Program-made: the position numbers and the translations under genes
In this document: positions 1 to 8,383 of the stretch, piece by piece
Numbering within the stretch: position 1 is the first letter of the stretch
Layout of the letters: the number at the start of each line of letters is the position of its first letter
Origin: Phycisphaerae bacterium
GTDB lineage: Bacteria; Planctomycetota; Phycisphaerae; Phycisphaerales; Phycisphaeraceae
NCBI GenBank assembly: GCA_030426385.1
Contig: JAUHYI010000004.1
Span: 53,667 to 117,666 of the forward strand
Direction: 5' to 3'
Length of the DNA: 64,000 nucleotides
Notes under the pieces: model-generated
The model's input: only the letters and a program-made list of their open reading frames with translations
The model's database searches: none
What the model was told of the DNA's origin: nothing

Positions 1-2
1 CC

Positions 3-719
3 AGTGACGAAGAACTGAGCGATCTGTTGCCCAGCACGTGGCGCGACATTGATGAAATGTTCGGGCAATTGCAACAAATTCTGGGCCGAGTGCGCGATCC
101 GGGTTTGAAAGCGCTGATCGATTGCTATCTGAATGACGAGGCGCTGATGCGCGATTTCAAACAAGCCCCGGCAGCGATGAATTTGCATCACGCGTTTTTG
201 GGTGGACTGTTGGAACACACGCTGAGCCTGTTGAATCTGGCCGAGGCGTTTTGTCCGTTGTATCCGCAACTGAATCCCGACATCATTCGCGTGGGCCTGT
301 TCATTCACGACCTGGGCAAGTGCTGCGAGCTGACCTGGCGACGTGGGTTTGCCTACACCGACGATGGCCAACTGGTCGGCCACATTGCCCGCGGCATGGT
401 GTGGCTCAACCAGAAATCGCAACAGGCCATCGATAACGGCGCGCCACTCAAGCGCGCGGTGGTCACGGTGTTGGAACACATCATCCTGTCGCATCATGGC
501 CGACCCGAGTACGGCGCATTGAAAATTCCTGCCACACCTGAAGCGCTGGCAATCAGTCTGCTCGACAACATGGACGCCAAAATGCAGATGGCCATCAGCG
601 CCACGCGACTCGACGACGCGGCCGCCAAGGATGCGGAACTGGGCGGCAATTTCACGGAAAAAATCTGGGCCCTGGAAACGCGAATGTTCCGGCCCGATCC
701 CACTTCGATGGATGAATAA
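3..719 (+). CDS. YhaM-like 3'-5' exoribonuclease, HD domain part (5' end outside window)
   Basis: The reading frame is open to the left edge, so this is the C-terminal part of a longer protein. The TTG at 27 is probably internal. Visible motifs fit the HD domain of the YhaM group of 3'-5' exoribonucleases: HHAFLGGLLEHT, then IHDLGK (the HD metal pair), then EHIILSHHGRPEYG with more His ligands, and a C-terminal LLDNMDAKMQMA segment. Known YhaM proteins carry an OB-fold before this HD domain; that part would lie upstream. The expected role is metal-dependent cytoplasmic RNA (or single-stranded DNA) trimming. A general HD phosphohydrolase is the alternative, but the spacing of HHAF, HD and SHHG is the YhaM pattern. 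The gene ends 26 nt before the FkbM gene, so they may share a transcript. Confidence 0.8.
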   Translation, partial: SDEELSDLLPSTWRDIDEMFGQLQQILGRVRDPGLKALIDCYLNDEALMRDFKQAPAAMNLHHAFLGGLLEHTLSLLNLAEAFCPLYPQLNPDIIRVGLFIHDLGKCCELTWRRGFAYTDDGQLVGHIARGMVWLNQKSQQAIDNGAPLKRAVVTVLEHIILSHHGRPEYGALKIPATPEALAISLLDNMDAKMQMAISATRLDDAAAKDAELGGNFTEKIWALETRMFRPDPTSMDE

Positions 720-745
720 TTGGCGGATTGGGGTATGCTGGTGAC

Positions 746-1591
746 ATGCGTATCGTTGAATCATGCCTGATGCAATTGCACCGAATCGCGCCAACCGAGC
801 GCGGCATGTATCGGGTCGTGCGAATAGGCCGTCGATTCATGGCAACCGATCAAGGCCCGCGTGAATTTCATGTGCCGTGGGGTTATCACATGACCTTGGA
901 TTTGAACACGTACCCCGATTGCACGATGGCGTTCGGGTTGTACGAATTGTCAACGGCGCGTTTGATCAAACGTCGTTTGCGCCCCGGCGATCATTTTGTC
1001 GATGGCGGGGCGAATATCGGATATTTCACCTTGCTGGCTGCCCGACGCGGAGCCTACGTGCATGCCTTTGAACCCATGCCCGCCAACCGCGAGCGATTGA
1101 TCGAACACCTCAAACGCAATCAATTGGCCGATCGCGTCACGGTCTACCCGCTGGCTCTGACCGATCGGCCCGGCCCGCTGCGCATTCACGAACCCGGTCA
1201 GGACGAACAGGGCAATCATGGTGCGGCGTCGCTGTTTGGTGATGGGCAGGCGGTCGACATTGAAGGCGGACGTTTGGATGACGCGTTGGAGGCTGGCGAT
1301 GCCGCGAAAGTGCGTTTGATCAAGCTGGATATTGAGGGCGCTGAACCGCTGGCGATTGCGGGGATGACGCAATTGTTGGGCCGTGATAATCCACCGGCCC
1401 TGGTAGGCGAACTCAATGCGACCACCGCCTCCGCGGCGAACATGCCTGTCGAGGCCTGGGTCAGCCGGGCATTAAATTGCCAACCCGCGTACCGCGTGTA
1501 TGACGTGGGCTGGCGATTGAAAAAAATTAACTCACACATCGACAACTTGGGAACAATTGGCCAAACCAATCTGTTGTTACAAGCGCGCTGA
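746..1591 (+). CDS. FkbM-family SAM-dependent methyltransferase
   Basis: A protein of 281 residues. The SAM-binding motif FVDGGANIGYFTLLA lies at about residues 84-98, followed by AFEPMPANRERL (acidic loop binding the ribose) and LIKLDIEGAE near residue 195. This order is typical of the FkbM family, whose members O-methylate sugars or polyketides. The frame also allows a TTG start 18 nt upstream; the ATG at 746 is preferred because it gives a normal N-terminus, although no strong ribosome site is visible. The following genes make sugar nucleotides and transfer sugars, so methylation of a surface glycan is a reasonable guess. The substrate cannot be read from sequence. Confidence 0.85.
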   Translation: MRIVESCLMQLHRIAPTERGMYRVVRIGRRFMATDQGPREFHVPWGYHMTLDLNTYPDCTMAFGLYELSTARLIKRRLRPGDHFVDGGANIGYFTLLAARRGAYVHAFEPMPANRERLIEHLKRNQLADRVTVYPLALTDRPGPLRIHEPGQDEQGNHGAASLFGDGQAVDIEGGRLDDALEAGDAAKVRLIKLDIEGAEPLAIAGMTQLLGRDNPPALVGELNATTASAANMPVEAWVSRALNCQPAYRVYDVGWRLKKINSHIDNLGTIGQTNLLLQAR

Positions 1592-1651
1592 CGCTCGTCT
1601 TGCTGCTGTGTCATTTCTGGTCGCACCTAGACATCACGGAAACATACGCCC

Positions 1652-2593
1652 ATGCCCACCACCCTGGAAATACCCACACAATCAGCCAACACCACCGCCA
1701 ACAAGCCATCGAACGATCAAGGCCATGCCATGCAGTTCATGGAAATATGGGGCGGCAATGAAGCCATTGAAACCGCACTGTCCACGCCCGGGCTGGATGT
1801 GTGGGTGTCATCGCAACCCTATGAACAAGATCAATACGGCGGTGATATTTATTACGCCTCCATGTGTGGCGCAGGACACATCGCACGGTTTGCCTTGGCG
1901 GATGTTGCGGGGCATGGCTCGAGTGTTGCAGGCTTGGCGCACCGACTACGCAAAATGATGCGCAAAAACATCAACACCCTGGACCAAACGCAATTTGCCA
2001 ACACGCTTAACAATGCATTCACCGAACTGAGCGGACAAGACCAACACGGCAAATTTGCCACCGCGGTCTTAACCACCTATTTCGCACCAACCGATCACCT
2101 GGTCATTGTTAATGCGGGCCACCCTCGGCCACTGTGGTACGAATCCGCCACACAACGTTGGCACCTGTTGGATCCCAACCAACTGCAATGCCTGAACCGC
2201 ATGTCCGATGCTAAAACCATCGGCGCCAAAAACCTGCCGCTGGGCATCATCGATTCATTGGAATATGAACAGTTCGCCACGCCTTTGGGGCCCGGCGATC
2301 TGGTCGTGATCTACACCGACGCATTTATCGAAGCCAAATCCCCAGCAGGCGAAATGCTCGGCGAACAGGGCTTGCTGGATCTGGTTAAATGCCTGTGCCT
2401 GAACAACACCAACGACCCGTCGGTCCTTAGCCAAGCCATTTTGAAAGCGATCGATGACCATCGCGGCGGTAGCGCGCCCGACGATGATCAAACCCTGATC
2501 GTTATGCATCACAATGCGGCCAATCCGCCCGCACAATCCATCAGTGATAAATTCACCATCATGGCCAAAGTGCTCGGCCTAAAAAAAATCTAA
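1652..2593 (+). CDS. SpoIIE/PP2C-type serine phosphatase
   Basis: A protein of 313 residues. After a short variable N-terminus, the segment MQFMEIWGGN begins the conserved part. Metal-binding acidic motifs of the SpoIIE (PPM/PP2C) fold follow: YGGDIYYAS, LADVAGHG, VNAGHPRPLWY, LVVIYTDAFIEA and DDDQTLIV. Such enzymes dephosphorylate anti-sigma-factor antagonists or other Ser/Thr-phosphorylated regulators in the cytosol. No sensory domain is seen in front of the catalytic part, so regulation may come from a partner. The TAA stop is followed without any spacer by a C-rich repeat tract. A second SpoIIE phosphatase lies at 55.5 kb. Confidence 0.85.
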   Translation: MPTTLEIPTQSANTTANKPSNDQGHAMQFMEIWGGNEAIETALSTPGLDVWVSSQPYEQDQYGGDIYYASMCGAGHIARFALADVAGHGSSVAGLAHRLRKMMRKNINTLDQTQFANTLNNAFTELSGQDQHGKFATAVLTTYFAPTDHLVIVNAGHPRPLWYESATQRWHLLDPNQLQCLNRMSDAKTIGAKNLPLGIIDSLEYEQFATPLGPGDLVVIYTDAFIEAKSPAGEMLGEQGLLDLVKCLCLNNTNDPSVLSQAILKAIDDHRGGSAPDDDQTLIVMHHNAANPPAQSISDKFTIMAKVLGLKKI

Positions 2594-2733
2594 CCCCCCC
2601 CCCACATTCTCCCCACGTTTTCCCCCACATTTCCCTCGCACACTTCCCCCGCACAATCACATTTTCCTTGCGCGATTGATACGCATCCATCGCGCTTAGA
2701 ACTCGGGTGATCTAGAGTTTTCTCGCTAACACA

Positions 2734-2759
2734 CCCCCGGTATTCACCGGGGGCTAATA
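2734..2759. repeat. CCCCCGGT-N4-ACCGGGGG hairpin repeat, copy 1
   Basis: A perfect 8-bp stem with the four-base loop ATTC, followed by CTAATA. Related hairpins occur at 22791-22816 and 63865-63884, with the loop changed and the stem kept. Confidence 0.8.
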
Positions 2760-2820
2760 CAGTTTGAGGTACGAAGGGTAAGTACGAATGAAAGTGCGAG
2801 TATTTATCGTCATTCGTGTG

Positions 2821-2895
2821 TTAGCCGCCGTCTTTAAGCGGCGCGGGTGTCAGGGATCAATTGACGGTGACGCGCCGCCTAAAGGCGGCGGCTAA
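2821..2895. repeat. REP-like element with TTAGCCGCC ends, copy 1
   Basis: Starts TTAGCCGCCGTC and ends GGCGGCGGCTAA, so the outer ends are inverted repeats. Each end also folds on itself. Full relatives lie at 52091-52164 and 56929-57003, and a half copy at 26469. The size (about 75 bp) and intergenic position resemble REP/BIME or MITE-like elements. No coding capacity. Confidence 0.75.
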
Positions 2896-2994
2896 CAGCG
2901 CGATGGGTATCAATCGCGCAAGGAAGAACCCGGGGGAAATGCGAGGGAAAATGTGGAAAACGTGGGGGGGATGTGGGGGGAATGTGGGGGGGGG

Positions 2995-3963
2995 TTATAG
3001 GGATTGGATCCATTGCCATTGTTTGACAATGCCATCAGCCAGGGAGGTGGTGGGGCTGTAGCCGAGTTCTGTCTGGCTACGGGCGATGTCAGCGAAGGTT
3101 CGTTGGACATCGCCGGGCTGCATGGGTTTTTGTTCGACGTTGGCGGGTTTGCCGACGACGCGTTCGATGGTTTCGATCAATTCCCGAAGGCTGACTGGCG
3201 AACTGCCGCCGAGGTTGTACACACGATAGCCCACCTCGGGCGAACAATGGTTCAGTGAAGCGCAAACGCCGGTGACGATGTCCTCGACGTAGGTGTAATC
3301 GCGGCTGGTTGATCCATCGCCGAACATTTGAATGGGTTGGCCATCGCGGACGAGTCGCAGGAATTTTGAAATCGCCAGGTCGGGGCGTTGTCGCGGTCCG
3401 AACACGGTGAAAAAGCGCAGGCACACGATAGGCAGGTGATGGATATGCCAATAGGTATGGCAAATCAATTCGCCTGATTTTTTGGTGGCCGCGTAGGGAC
3501 TGATGGGAAAGTCGACGCGATCCTCTTCGGAAAATGGCACTTTGTCGTTATTGCCATAGACGCTGGAACTGGACGCGAAGGCAAATTTCTTGACGCCGGT
3601 TTTGACTGCGGCGTCGAGCATGTTGACGGTGCCATCCAGGTTCACTGCGGTGTAATAATCGGGCCGAGCGATACTGGGGCGCACCCCAGCCATAGCCGCG
3701 AGATGGACCACCGAATCCGGCTGATATTTTTCGAATGCTTTGAATACCGCTTCACGATCGCGGATATCGCATTCGACGAGCGTAAAGCGGTCGGCAGCGT
3801 CTGCGGTAGCATCGGCGATATTCCGACGTTTGAAAGCAGGGTCGTAAAAATCGCAGAGGTTATCCAGACCGATCACATGTCGCCCTTCGCTAAGAAAGCG
3901 CTGGGCCAAATGTGAGCCGATAAAACCTGCGGCACCGGTGATCAATACGGGGGATTGGTTCAT
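2995..3963 (-). CDS. NAD-dependent sugar-nucleotide epimerase (UDP-glucuronate 4-epimerase-like)
   Basis: A protein of 322 residues of the extended short-chain dehydrogenase family. Near the N-terminus, VLITGAAGFIGSHLA is the NAD-binding glycine motif, followed by the loop GLDNLCDFYDPAFK. The catalytic pair appears as YAATKKSGE (YxxxK), preceded by SSSSVYG. RFFTVFGPRQRPDLA is typical of epimerases acting on UDP-glucuronate or related sugars, so conversion of UDP-glucuronate to UDP-galacturonate is the best single guess; a UDP-glucose/galactose epimerase or dehydratase is possible. It would supply an activated sugar for the glycosyltransferases nearby. It converges with the phosphatase gene, and its TAA stop abuts the C-rich tract directly. 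Confidence 0.85.
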   Translation of the reverse strand: MNQSPVLITGAAGFIGSHLAQRFLSEGRHVIGLDNLCDFYDPAFKRRNIADATADAADRFTLVECDIRDREAVFKAFEKYQPDSVVHLAAMAGVRPSIARPDYYTAVNLDGTVNMLDAAVKTGVKKFAFASSSSVYGNNDKVPFSEEDRVDFPISPYAATKKSGELICHTYWHIHHLPIVCLRFFTVFGPRQRPDLAISKFLRLVRDGQPIQMFGDGSTSRDYTYVEDIVTGVCASLNHCSPEVGYRVYNLGGSSPVSLRELIETIERVVGKPANVEQKPMQPGDVQRTFADIARSQTELGYSPTTSLADGIVKQWQWIQSL

Positions 3964-4077
3964 GGTTCTGTTGTTATATCGGCTGTTGAGCGCGTTCTAT
4001 CAAATTGATTTTTGGGCGGAGCGAGGGATTTTATATTCCCTATTATGATTGAAAAGGCGTGCGAGCTAATTGCAGGT

Positions 4078-4113
4078 TAATGTGTGGGAAACGTGGGGGG
4101 GAAGTGGGGGGGG
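4078..4113. repeat. G-rich 12-bp-type repeat in divergent promoter gap
   Basis: A run of GTGGGG-type units (AACGTGGGGGGG, then AAGTGGGGGGGG) just upstream of the oxidoreductase start. It belongs to the dispersed G/C-rich family. It is one of the few tracts left of 31 kb that is G-rich on the plus strand. Confidence 0.7.
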
Positions 4114-4136
4114 CTTAATAAGAGGTATTTTAGACG

Positions 4137-5084
4137 ATGAAAACAATTGGTGTCGGTTTATTTGGGACCAGGGGCCATCAAATTCGCCCGCAAGTGTTGG
4201 CCAATCCGGACACTGAATTGATCCATCACGTGGATGGGATGACCGACGATCCGCTGGGGGAATTGGACGTGTTGCTGCGCGATGATCGGATCGATGTGGT
4301 GTCGCTGTGTTCAGCCCGGCGAAGCGATCAGGCGGACCACGCCATCCGCGCGCTACAAGCAGGCAAACACGTGTATGCCGAAAAACCATGTGCCCCGACC
4401 GAAGCCAAACTGGACGAGATCGTGGCTGCGGCGGAAAAATCGGGTTGCCTGTTCCATGAAATGGCGGGCAGTTCGTTTATTCAACCGTGGCTGGGGATTC
4501 GCGAATTGGTCGCCAGCGGCGCCATCGGTCAGGTCATGCAGGTCATCGGCCAGAAATCCTATCCCCTGGGCAACGGCAATCGGCCGCAGGATGAAAGCGT
4601 TGATGGTGGATTGACCATGCAGGCAGGGATCCATGCGGTGCGTTTTGTAGAACATTCAGCCGGTGTGCGAATTCGTGATGTCTCGTGCATTGAAACGCGG
4701 CTGGGCAATGATCAGGCCCAAGCCGGCGGACAACTGCGCACCGCCAGCGTGATGATGATGGCCTTGGAAAACGGCGGGGTGGCCACGGTCGTGAGCAATT
4801 ACGCCCATCAGAAAGGCGCGACATCGGTGTGGGGCAATGATCAATTGCGAATTTTTGGAACCGAGGGCATGATCGAAGCACTCGATGGTGGAACGCGAAC
4901 GCGCTGGGTGGTCGGCGAAGAAGATCGAGGCCCGGTGCCGACTGATACGCCGGGATTCGATTATTTTGACGCCTTTGTGAGAGAAATACGCGGACAAGCC
5001 CCGATGCCGATCTCGCTGGAAGAAGAATTGCACCCGACACGGATCGTGATTCGTGCGAAGTCAGGGGCCCGACTGATTCAGTAA
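4137..5084 (+). CDS. Gfo/Idh/MocA-family oxidoreductase
   Basis: A protein of 315 residues. The N-terminus TIGVGLFGTRGHQI is a Rossmann NAD(P)-binding strand and loop, although the glycine pattern is looser than usual. GKHVYAEKPC (about residues 77-85) carries the EKP motif characteristic of this family, and the C-terminal half has the alpha/beta domain with a QAGIHAVRF segment in place of the usual GxHxxD. Family members oxidise or reduce sugars and cyclitols, often as nucleotide sugars. It sits among glycan genes, so sugar-nucleotide modification or carbohydrate catabolism is likely. It begins 173 nt from the divergent epimerase gene. The exact substrate is unknown. Confidence 0.8.
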   Translation: MKTIGVGLFGTRGHQIRPQVLANPDTELIHHVDGMTDDPLGELDVLLRDDRIDVVSLCSARRSDQADHAIRALQAGKHVYAEKPCAPTEAKLDEIVAAAEKSGCLFHEMAGSSFIQPWLGIRELVASGAIGQVMQVIGQKSYPLGNGNRPQDESVDGGLTMQAGIHAVRFVEHSAGVRIRDVSCIETRLGNDQAQAGGQLRTASVMMMALENGGVATVVSNYAHQKGATSVWGNDQLRIFGTEGMIEALDGGTRTRWVVGEEDRGPVPTDTPGFDYFDAFVREIRGQAPMPISLEEELHPTRIVIRAKSGARLIQ

Positions 5085-5367
5085 AAGCCGTAAATGCTGA
5101 TGGGCTGTGATCGATCGCTAGTTTCGCCGCCGAATCGTGATTGAATTCATAAACGGACCACAAACCGACTATGAACTGACCATGTACCGACCATGAACGC
5201 CACAGCCCAAACCGCGCGTCTGATAGTTCGCCAATTGCAACGTCCGAAAACCATGTTGAAGTTGCACCGGTCATGAAGCCGATAAATCCGACTGTGCCGA
5301 TTATGCTGAATATCTGAAAATGTGCCGGTTTGCTGGCTGAGCTGGCTTTGATGATCGCGAATGATCC

Positions 5368-6264
5368 ATGATTGAAAATTCCCCACCTACAAAATCCGAC
5401 GCCACGCCATCTTCGCCCTCAACAACCGTTCCGACCAAATCGGCCGGATCGGTCAAACCATGGCGAATGGGTGTGGTCACACCGATGGCCAACGAAATGG
5501 CCACGGTCGTGGAATTTCTCGATCGAGTCCTGGCACAACTCGGGACCCACGATGTGGTGATGCCGGTGTTGGATCGAATGAGTACCGACGACACCCGGGC
5601 CTTGATTGAAGATTATGCCACCCGCGACGAGCGTGTTCGCCTGATCTGGGCTCCGGAAAACCGATGCGTCGTCGATGCCTATTTTCGAGGCTATCGCGAG
5701 GCGATGGATCTGGGTTGCCAATGGATTTTGGAAATGGATGCGGGCCTGAGTCACTGCCCGGAAGAAATTCCGTTGTTCATCGCCGCGATGGAACAGGGCC
5801 ATGACTTTGCCGCCGGTTGTCGATTTATGAAAGGCGGGGCCCACATCGGCAGTCCATCGCGTTACCTGTTAAGCCGCGGCGGAACACTGCTGACCAATCT
5901 TTTATGCGGCACGAAAATGCGCGACATGACCAGCGGTTACGAATGTTTCAATCGTACCGCCATGGAAGCGATCCTGAAGCGCGGCGTGCGAAGCCGAGCC
6001 CATTTTTTCCAATCGGAAATACGTTTTGCCCTTCGGCATCATCAATGGACAGAAATTCCAATTCAATATCGCAACCCCAGCGCGAGCGTAGGCAAACAAA
6101 ACATTCGTGAAGCACTGCGGGAACTGTGGTGCCTGCGCAGCGAAGCGCGGGCCACGGATCGACCCGAGAAAACCAAAGCACCTAACGTCGCACGATCAAT
6201 GTCATCTAGTGCCGCGATAAAACCCGTCAAATCAACACGAACGGGCCCGGGGGTGGTGCTGTGA
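5368..6264 (+). CDS. Family 2 glycosyltransferase (DPM1/dolichol-phosphate-sugar synthase-like)
   Basis: A protein of 298 residues. RMGVVTPMANEMATVVEFL is the usual first strand of a GT-A fold, followed by DRMSTDDTRALIEDYA and then ILEMDAGLSHCPEEI, the position of the DxD metal site in dolichol-phosphate mannose synthases. Here the second Asp is replaced by Gly (DAG rather than DAD). MTSGYECFNRTAME and IPIQYRNPSASVGK match the later conserved motifs. No membrane segments follow the catalytic domain. Its stop codon overlaps the next start (GTGA), so it is translationally coupled to the STELLO-like gene. Expected to transfer a sugar, perhaps to a polyprenyl phosphate or a surface glycan. The altered DxD is a reason for caution about activity. 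Confidence 0.8.
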   Translation: MIENSPPTKSDATPSSPSTTVPTKSAGSVKPWRMGVVTPMANEMATVVEFLDRVLAQLGTHDVVMPVLDRMSTDDTRALIEDYATRDERVRLIWAPENRCVVDAYFRGYREAMDLGCQWILEMDAGLSHCPEEIPLFIAAMEQGHDFAAGCRFMKGGAHIGSPSRYLLSRGGTLLTNLLCGTKMRDMTSGYECFNRTAMEAILKRGVRSRAHFFQSEIRFALRHHQWTEIPIQYRNPSASVGKQNIREALRELWCLRSEARATDRPEKTKAPNVARSMSSSAAIKPVKSTRTGPGVVL

Positions 6265-7343
6265 ATCAATCTGCGAGCACCCCTCCACACACAACCACAA
6301 AAAATGATGAGCAACACCACGGCCAAGACCTGGTCGCGATCATCACCACGATTCAAACGCCCACCGATTGCGTGCGAGGTTTAGGCCAAACGTTAGCTTC
6401 ACTGCACGCACCGCTGATCGCGATCGGCGATAAAAAAGGCCCCGCATCATTCGATTTGCCCGATCATCCTGACACGCAATTTGTGTCATTGGATGAGCAA
6501 TTGGCCTTGGATTATCAATTGGCCAAGATCCTGCCGGTAGGGCACTATGCCCGAAAAAACATCGGGTACTTATTAGCCATCGCACGCGGCGCAGCATGTC
6601 TATACGAAACCGATGACGACAACGCCCCGTTGCCTGATTTCAAAACACGCCACCTCGAAACCCATGCCGCCGCCTGGCAATCGGACACCGATTGGTGCAA
6701 CGTCTATCGCTTGTTCACCGACGAGTTGATTTGGCCTCGCGGGTTTCCATTGGATCGCATCACCGATCAAAAAACCTACGACCACACAGCACTCGACAAC
6801 ACACAGACCTACACCTGTCCAATCCAACAAGGCTTGGCCAACATCGCGCCCGATGTCGATGCCGTCTGGCGATTGGTGTTGGATCGGCCCTTCGATTTTC
6901 GCGCCAATGATCGCAGCGTCTGGCTGCCGCGCGGTGTGTGGTGTCCTTTCAATAGCCAGACCACCTGGTGGTGGCCGATCGCCTATCCCCTGATGTATCT
7001 GCCGAGCTATTGCAGTTTTCGCATGACCGATATCTGGCGATCATTCATCGCCCAACGTTGTTTGTGGGAACTGGATTTCGGGTTGGTGTTCCACGCACCC
7101 GAGGTCTATCAGGAACGCAACGTCCACAACCTGATGCGCGATTTTTCCGATGAAGTGCCCGGCTACGAAGGCAACACCCGATTGTGCCAGGAACTCACCA
7201 CGCTTTCGCTGGATCGCGGTACCGATGCCGTCGGCCCAAACATGTTGCGTTGCTACGAACATCTGGTGCAGCACGAATTTTTCCCGGACACTGAACTGGA
7301 TCTGGTACGCGCATGGCTAAGCGATTTGTCTGCCATCGTGTGA
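6261..7343 (+). CDS. STELLO/DUF288-like glycosyltransferase
   Basis: A protein of 360 residues starting at GTG within the overlap with the GT2 gene. Recognisable features of the STELLO (DUF288) family are AIITTIQTPT at the start, KNIGYLLAIARGAACLYETDDDNAP in the middle and NVYRLFTDELIWPRGFPLD after it. The DDDN stretch is the likely metal and nucleotide-sugar site. Later motifs include a CPFNSQTTWWWP segment and RMTDIWRSFIAQ. In plants STELLO proteins act in the Golgi on cellulose synthase assembly; bacterial members are poorly characterised. There is no signal peptide or membrane anchor, so it probably acts in the cytosol on glycan precursors with the coupled GT2 enzyme. Confidence 0.75.
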   Translation: MNQSASTPPHTTTKNDEQHHGQDLVAIITTIQTPTDCVRGLGQTLASLHAPLIAIGDKKGPASFDLPDHPDTQFVSLDEQLALDYQLAKILPVGHYARKNIGYLLAIARGAACLYETDDDNAPLPDFKTRHLETHAAAWQSDTDWCNVYRLFTDELIWPRGFPLDRITDQKTYDHTALDNTQTYTCPIQQGLANIAPDVDAVWRLVLDRPFDFRANDRSVWLPRGVWCPFNSQTTWWWPIAYPLMYLPSYCSFRMTDIWRSFIAQRCLWELDFGLVFHAPEVYQERNVHNLMRDFSDEVPGYEGNTRLCQELTTLSLDRGTDAVGPNMLRCYEHLVQHEFFPDTELDLVRAWLSDLSAIV

Positions 7344-7445
7344 TAATCATCCGAAAAATTCACCGTGCACCTCGATCACTCCCGATAACCCGAGATCCAA
7401 CCGGCGATCCAGTGGGCATGGCAAAACGGTCGATAAAACCGGTGA

Positions 7446-8324
7446 ATGTCTGCACATAATTCCCCACAATCAATCCCTACCGATCTGATCACTCGATTAC
7501 CCACGCGCGTGTTTGAACCACCACGCGGGTTTGTGCCGATTCGATTTGCCGAGCTATGGCGCTATCGCGAATTGGCCTGGTTCCTCGCGCTGCGCGATAT
7601 TCAGGTGCGCTATAAACAAACTGTCCTCGGCGCGCTATGGGCCGTCATTCCGCCCGTGTTTACCATGATCGCGTTTCAGGTCTTGTTCCGCTTAATGGGC
7701 ACCATGCCCGTCACCGACGACAGCACCGCCGTCGTCACCATGTACTGTGCCATGCTGCCCTGGTTTTTGTTCACGCACAGTCTGACCAACGCAGGCAACA
7801 GCCTGGTTGGTAACGCCGAACTCATCAAAAAAATCTACTTCCCGCGCTTGATCACACCCATCGCGCCGCTCGGCGCAGGCCTGCTCGATCACGTCATTGC
7901 ATTCACCATTCTCGCAGGCATGATGGCATGGTACAGCGTCGCGCCCAACGGATGGGCGATGTTGGCCTTGCCCTTGTTTACCCTGTTGGCCATCGCCACA
8001 GCACTCGGGGCCAGCCTCTGGCTATCGGCGCTCAATGCGGTCTACCGCGATGTGAAATACACCATCCCCCTGATCGTCTCGATGGGCATGTACATCAGTC
8101 CCGTCGTTTACGAAACCGCAGCAATCATTCCTGAAAAATGGCGCACCATCTACAGCCTCAATCCCATGGTCAGCGTGATCGAAGGCTACCGCTGGGCCTT
8201 GCTGGGCAAACCCGCACCCGATCCCATGATGCTGGCCATGAGTGTGTTAACCGTCTCCATCGTGCTCATCGGCGGACTGTTTTATTTCCGACGTATGGAA
8301 CGCACTTTCGCCGACGTCGTGTAA
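7446..8324 (+). CDS. ABC-2 type polysaccharide export permease
   Basis: A protein of 292 residues with about six hydrophobic membrane segments. The N-terminal RYRELAWFLALRDIQVRYKQ, then TVLGALWAVIPPVFTM, is the typical entry of Wzm/TagG/KpsM-like permeases, and LNPMVSVIEGYRWALLG is the conserved C-terminal loop. It should form an inner-membrane channel exporting a lipid-linked or free polysaccharide. The partner ATPase that normally lies next to such a permease is absent: the next gene is an oppositely oriented glycosyltransferase. The ATPase may be elsewhere in the genome. Placement after the GT2/STELLO pair supports export of the product they make. Confidence 0.85.
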   Translation: MSAHNSPQSIPTDLITRLPTRVFEPPRGFVPIRFAELWRYRELAWFLALRDIQVRYKQTVLGALWAVIPPVFTMIAFQVLFRLMGTMPVTDDSTAVVTMYCAMLPWFLFTHSLTNAGNSLVGNAELIKKIYFPRLITPIAPLGAGLLDHVIAFTILAGMMAWYSVAPNGWAMLALPLFTLLAIATALGASLWLSALNAVYRDVKYTIPLIVSMGMYISPVVYETAAIIPEKWRTIYSLNPMVSVIEGYRWALLGKPAPDPMMLAMSVLTVSIVLIGGLFYFRRMERTFADVV

Positions 8325-8383
8325 CCGCGTAACATTGCATAACGTCGCATGTAGCCGTGTGATTATGTGAGATGCGTAGAAGT

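Larger units (their letters stand above)
2594..2994. repeat. 400-bp nested inverted repeat filling a convergent intergenic gap
   Basis: Two imperfect arms of about 100 bp (2594-2698 and 2899-2994) are reverse complements. Each starts directly at the TAA stop of its gene with a run of C on the sense strand followed by ACATT units, and each contains TTGCGCGATTGATAC. Between the arms lie a perfect hairpin (2734-2753) and a hairpin-rich element (2821-2895). No protein gene is present. The C-rich sense-strand tails of both genes may help transcription termination; that is inference. Confidence 0.85.
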
